Source of the DNA: an uncultured Eubacteriales bacterium
GTDB lineage: Bacteria; Bacillota; Clostridia; Christensenellales; Aristaeellaceae
Assembly (NCBI GenBank): GCA_900548125.1
Contig: URJN01000116.1
Coordinates: forward strand, 1 to 6,990
Length of the DNA stretch: 6,990 nucleotides
Direction: 5' to 3'
Position numbers and translations under genes: made by a program. Shown one piece after another: positions 6,787 to 6,990 of the stretch. The stretch's first letter is position 1. Every line of letters begins with the position of its first letter. The notes under the pieces were generated by a model, which was given only the letters and a program-made list of their open reading frames with translations, was not told the DNA's origin and made no database searches.

Positions 6787-6814
6787 GATACCTTTTTTCT
6801 CGTCCAAAGGTATC
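6787..6814 (-). promoter_or_regulatory. Perfect 9-bp inverted repeat in the leader (operator or 5' mRNA hairpin)
   Basis: GATACCTTT (6814-6806) and AAAGGTATC (6795-6787) are perfect complements around a 10-nt centre. The repeat begins about 5 nt after the predicted transcription start and ends 10 nt before the Shine-Dalgarno site. What follows is A-rich, not U-rich, so it is not a terminator. It could be the binding site of a dimeric repressor placed to block RNA polymerase, or a 5' stem protecting the mRNA. I cannot name a regulator. Confidence 0.55.
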
Positions 6815-6825
6815 TCTTTACTCGC

Positions 6826-6854
6826 ATTATACATCTCTTTTTAGCGCTTTGCAA
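6826..6854 (-). promoter_or_regulatory. Sigma-70 type promoter of the operon
   Basis: The minus strand carries a perfect -10 box TATAAT (6831-6826) and a -35 box TTGCAA (6854-6849; four of six bases match TTGACA), separated by exactly 17 nt. Start of transcription is predicted near 6819 (an A), giving a leader of about 58 nt. It is the only minus-strand pair in the intergenic region with correct spacing. The moderate -35 fits a regulated catabolic operon. Confidence 0.65.
6840..6853 (-). promoter_or_regulatory. Weak LacI/CcpA-like operator candidate inside the promoter spacer
   Basis: The minus strand reads GCAAAGCGCTAAAA, with the core AAAGCGCT around a central CG. It matches 9 of 14 positions of the cre-type sequence TGAAAGCGCTTTCA; one half is good and the other poor. 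Its position between -35 and -10 would suit repression by carbon catabolite control or by a local LacI-family regulator. A short AT-rich match of this kind can occur by chance. Confidence 0.25.
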
Positions 6855-6933
6855 TAGGGATGTTTATGTTTTTTTGGCATTTTTTGCGATTCCAGACAGC
6901 GTATTTTTGACATTTCTGTTTTATTCTGTTGAA

Positions 6934-6990
6934 TTATAAAGCATTTAGCACTTCTTCGCCCAGGCGTTTTTTGTCAAATTTTCTTGTCAG
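6934..6990 (-). CDS. Possible 3' end of an unidentified upstream gene
   Basis: From the right edge the minus strand stays open for 18 codons, LTRKFDKKRLGEEVLNAL, then TAA at 6936-6934. The other two frames stop within the first few codons, and the composition (charged, helix-like) looks protein-coding. Such a short stretch stays open by chance fairly often, so this is tentative. If real, the upstream gene is co-oriented and ends about 80 nt before the operon promoter; a regulator or enzyme of the same system would be natural. I do not recognise the family and see no clear terminator after it. Confidence 0.4.
   Translation of the reverse strand: MTRKFDKKRLGEEVLNAL

Noticed and set aside
5697..6788. 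363-codon plus-strand open frame opposite the binding-protein gene
   Set aside because: Antisense shadow of a well-supported exported protein; it runs through the GC-rich hairpin and into the leader, which is not gene-like.
6762..6854. Longer N-terminus for the binding protein starting at 6854
   Set aside because: The extra 31 residues overlap the -35, -10 and leader, would put a basic stretch before a clear signal peptide, and the good Shine-Dalgarno serves the ATG at 6761.
6907..6935. Plus-strand TTGACA at 6907-6912 as a divergent promoter
   Set aside because: The hexamer at 17 nt is TGAATT, a poor -10, and no start codon with an RBS follows before the right edge.
6957..6971. Plus-strand CGCC-CA-GGCG followed by T6 as a terminator
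   Set aside because: The stem is only 3-4 bp with a 2-4 nt loop, too small to terminate.
6933..6977. Minus-strand TTGACA (6977-6972) plus TATAAT (6938-6933) as a second promoter
   Set aside because: The boxes are 33 nt apart, far from the 17 nt needed, and neither has a suitable partner at correct spacing.

Overview
The window is one strand-consistent catabolic operon read right to left (minus strand) in a bacterium that looks like an anaerobic Firmicute of the Clostridia. This placement is inference. It rests on strong Shine-Dalgarno sites (AGGGGA, AAGGAGG, GGGAGG), tight gene spacing, intermediate GC, and the mix of a ribose-type (CUT2) ABC importer with sugar-acid enzymes that is common in gut and rumen Clostridia. 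The solute-binding protein has a cleavable signal peptide ending in Ala-Ala-Ala and no lipobox cysteine, a form I associate with some uncultured Christensenellales-like lineages.

Layout in transcription order. Positions 6990-6934 hold a possible 3' end of an unidentified upstream gene. Positions 6933-6762 are a regulatory region with a good sigma-70 promoter (TATAAT at 6831-6826, 17-nt spacer, TTGCAA at 6854-6849), a LacI/CcpA-like half operator in the spacer, an 8-bp direct repeat flanking the -10 box, and a perfect 9-bp inverted repeat in the leader. Then come the sugar-binding protein (6761-5814), a GC-rich hairpin in a 117-nt gap, the permease (5696-4728), the twin-domain ATPase (4698-3181), a galactose-mutarotase-like protein (3169-2249), a short-chain dehydrogenase (2236-1385), an enolase-superfamily sugar-acid dehydratase of the ManD/RspA group (1350-106), a terminator-like hairpin (96-60), and the first 12 codons of a further gene (38-1) whose start resembles a beta-propeller sugar lactonase.

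The genes fit a single route: high-affinity uptake of a monosaccharide, anomer interconversion, NAD(P)-dependent oxidation at C1 to a lactone, lactone hydrolysis, and dehydration of the aldonic acid to a 2-keto-3-deoxy acid. This is the upper part of a non-phosphorylative Entner-Doudoroff-type pathway. No kinase or aldolase for the 2-keto-3-deoxy acid is inside the window, so they would have to lie further left or elsewhere. The sugar itself cannot be read from the sequence.

I see no mobile element, CRISPR array, tRNA or rRNA, and no sign of an exotic system. The points most worth checking are the unusual active-site loop of the dehydratase, the two intra-operon hairpins and the compact promoter/leader architecture.
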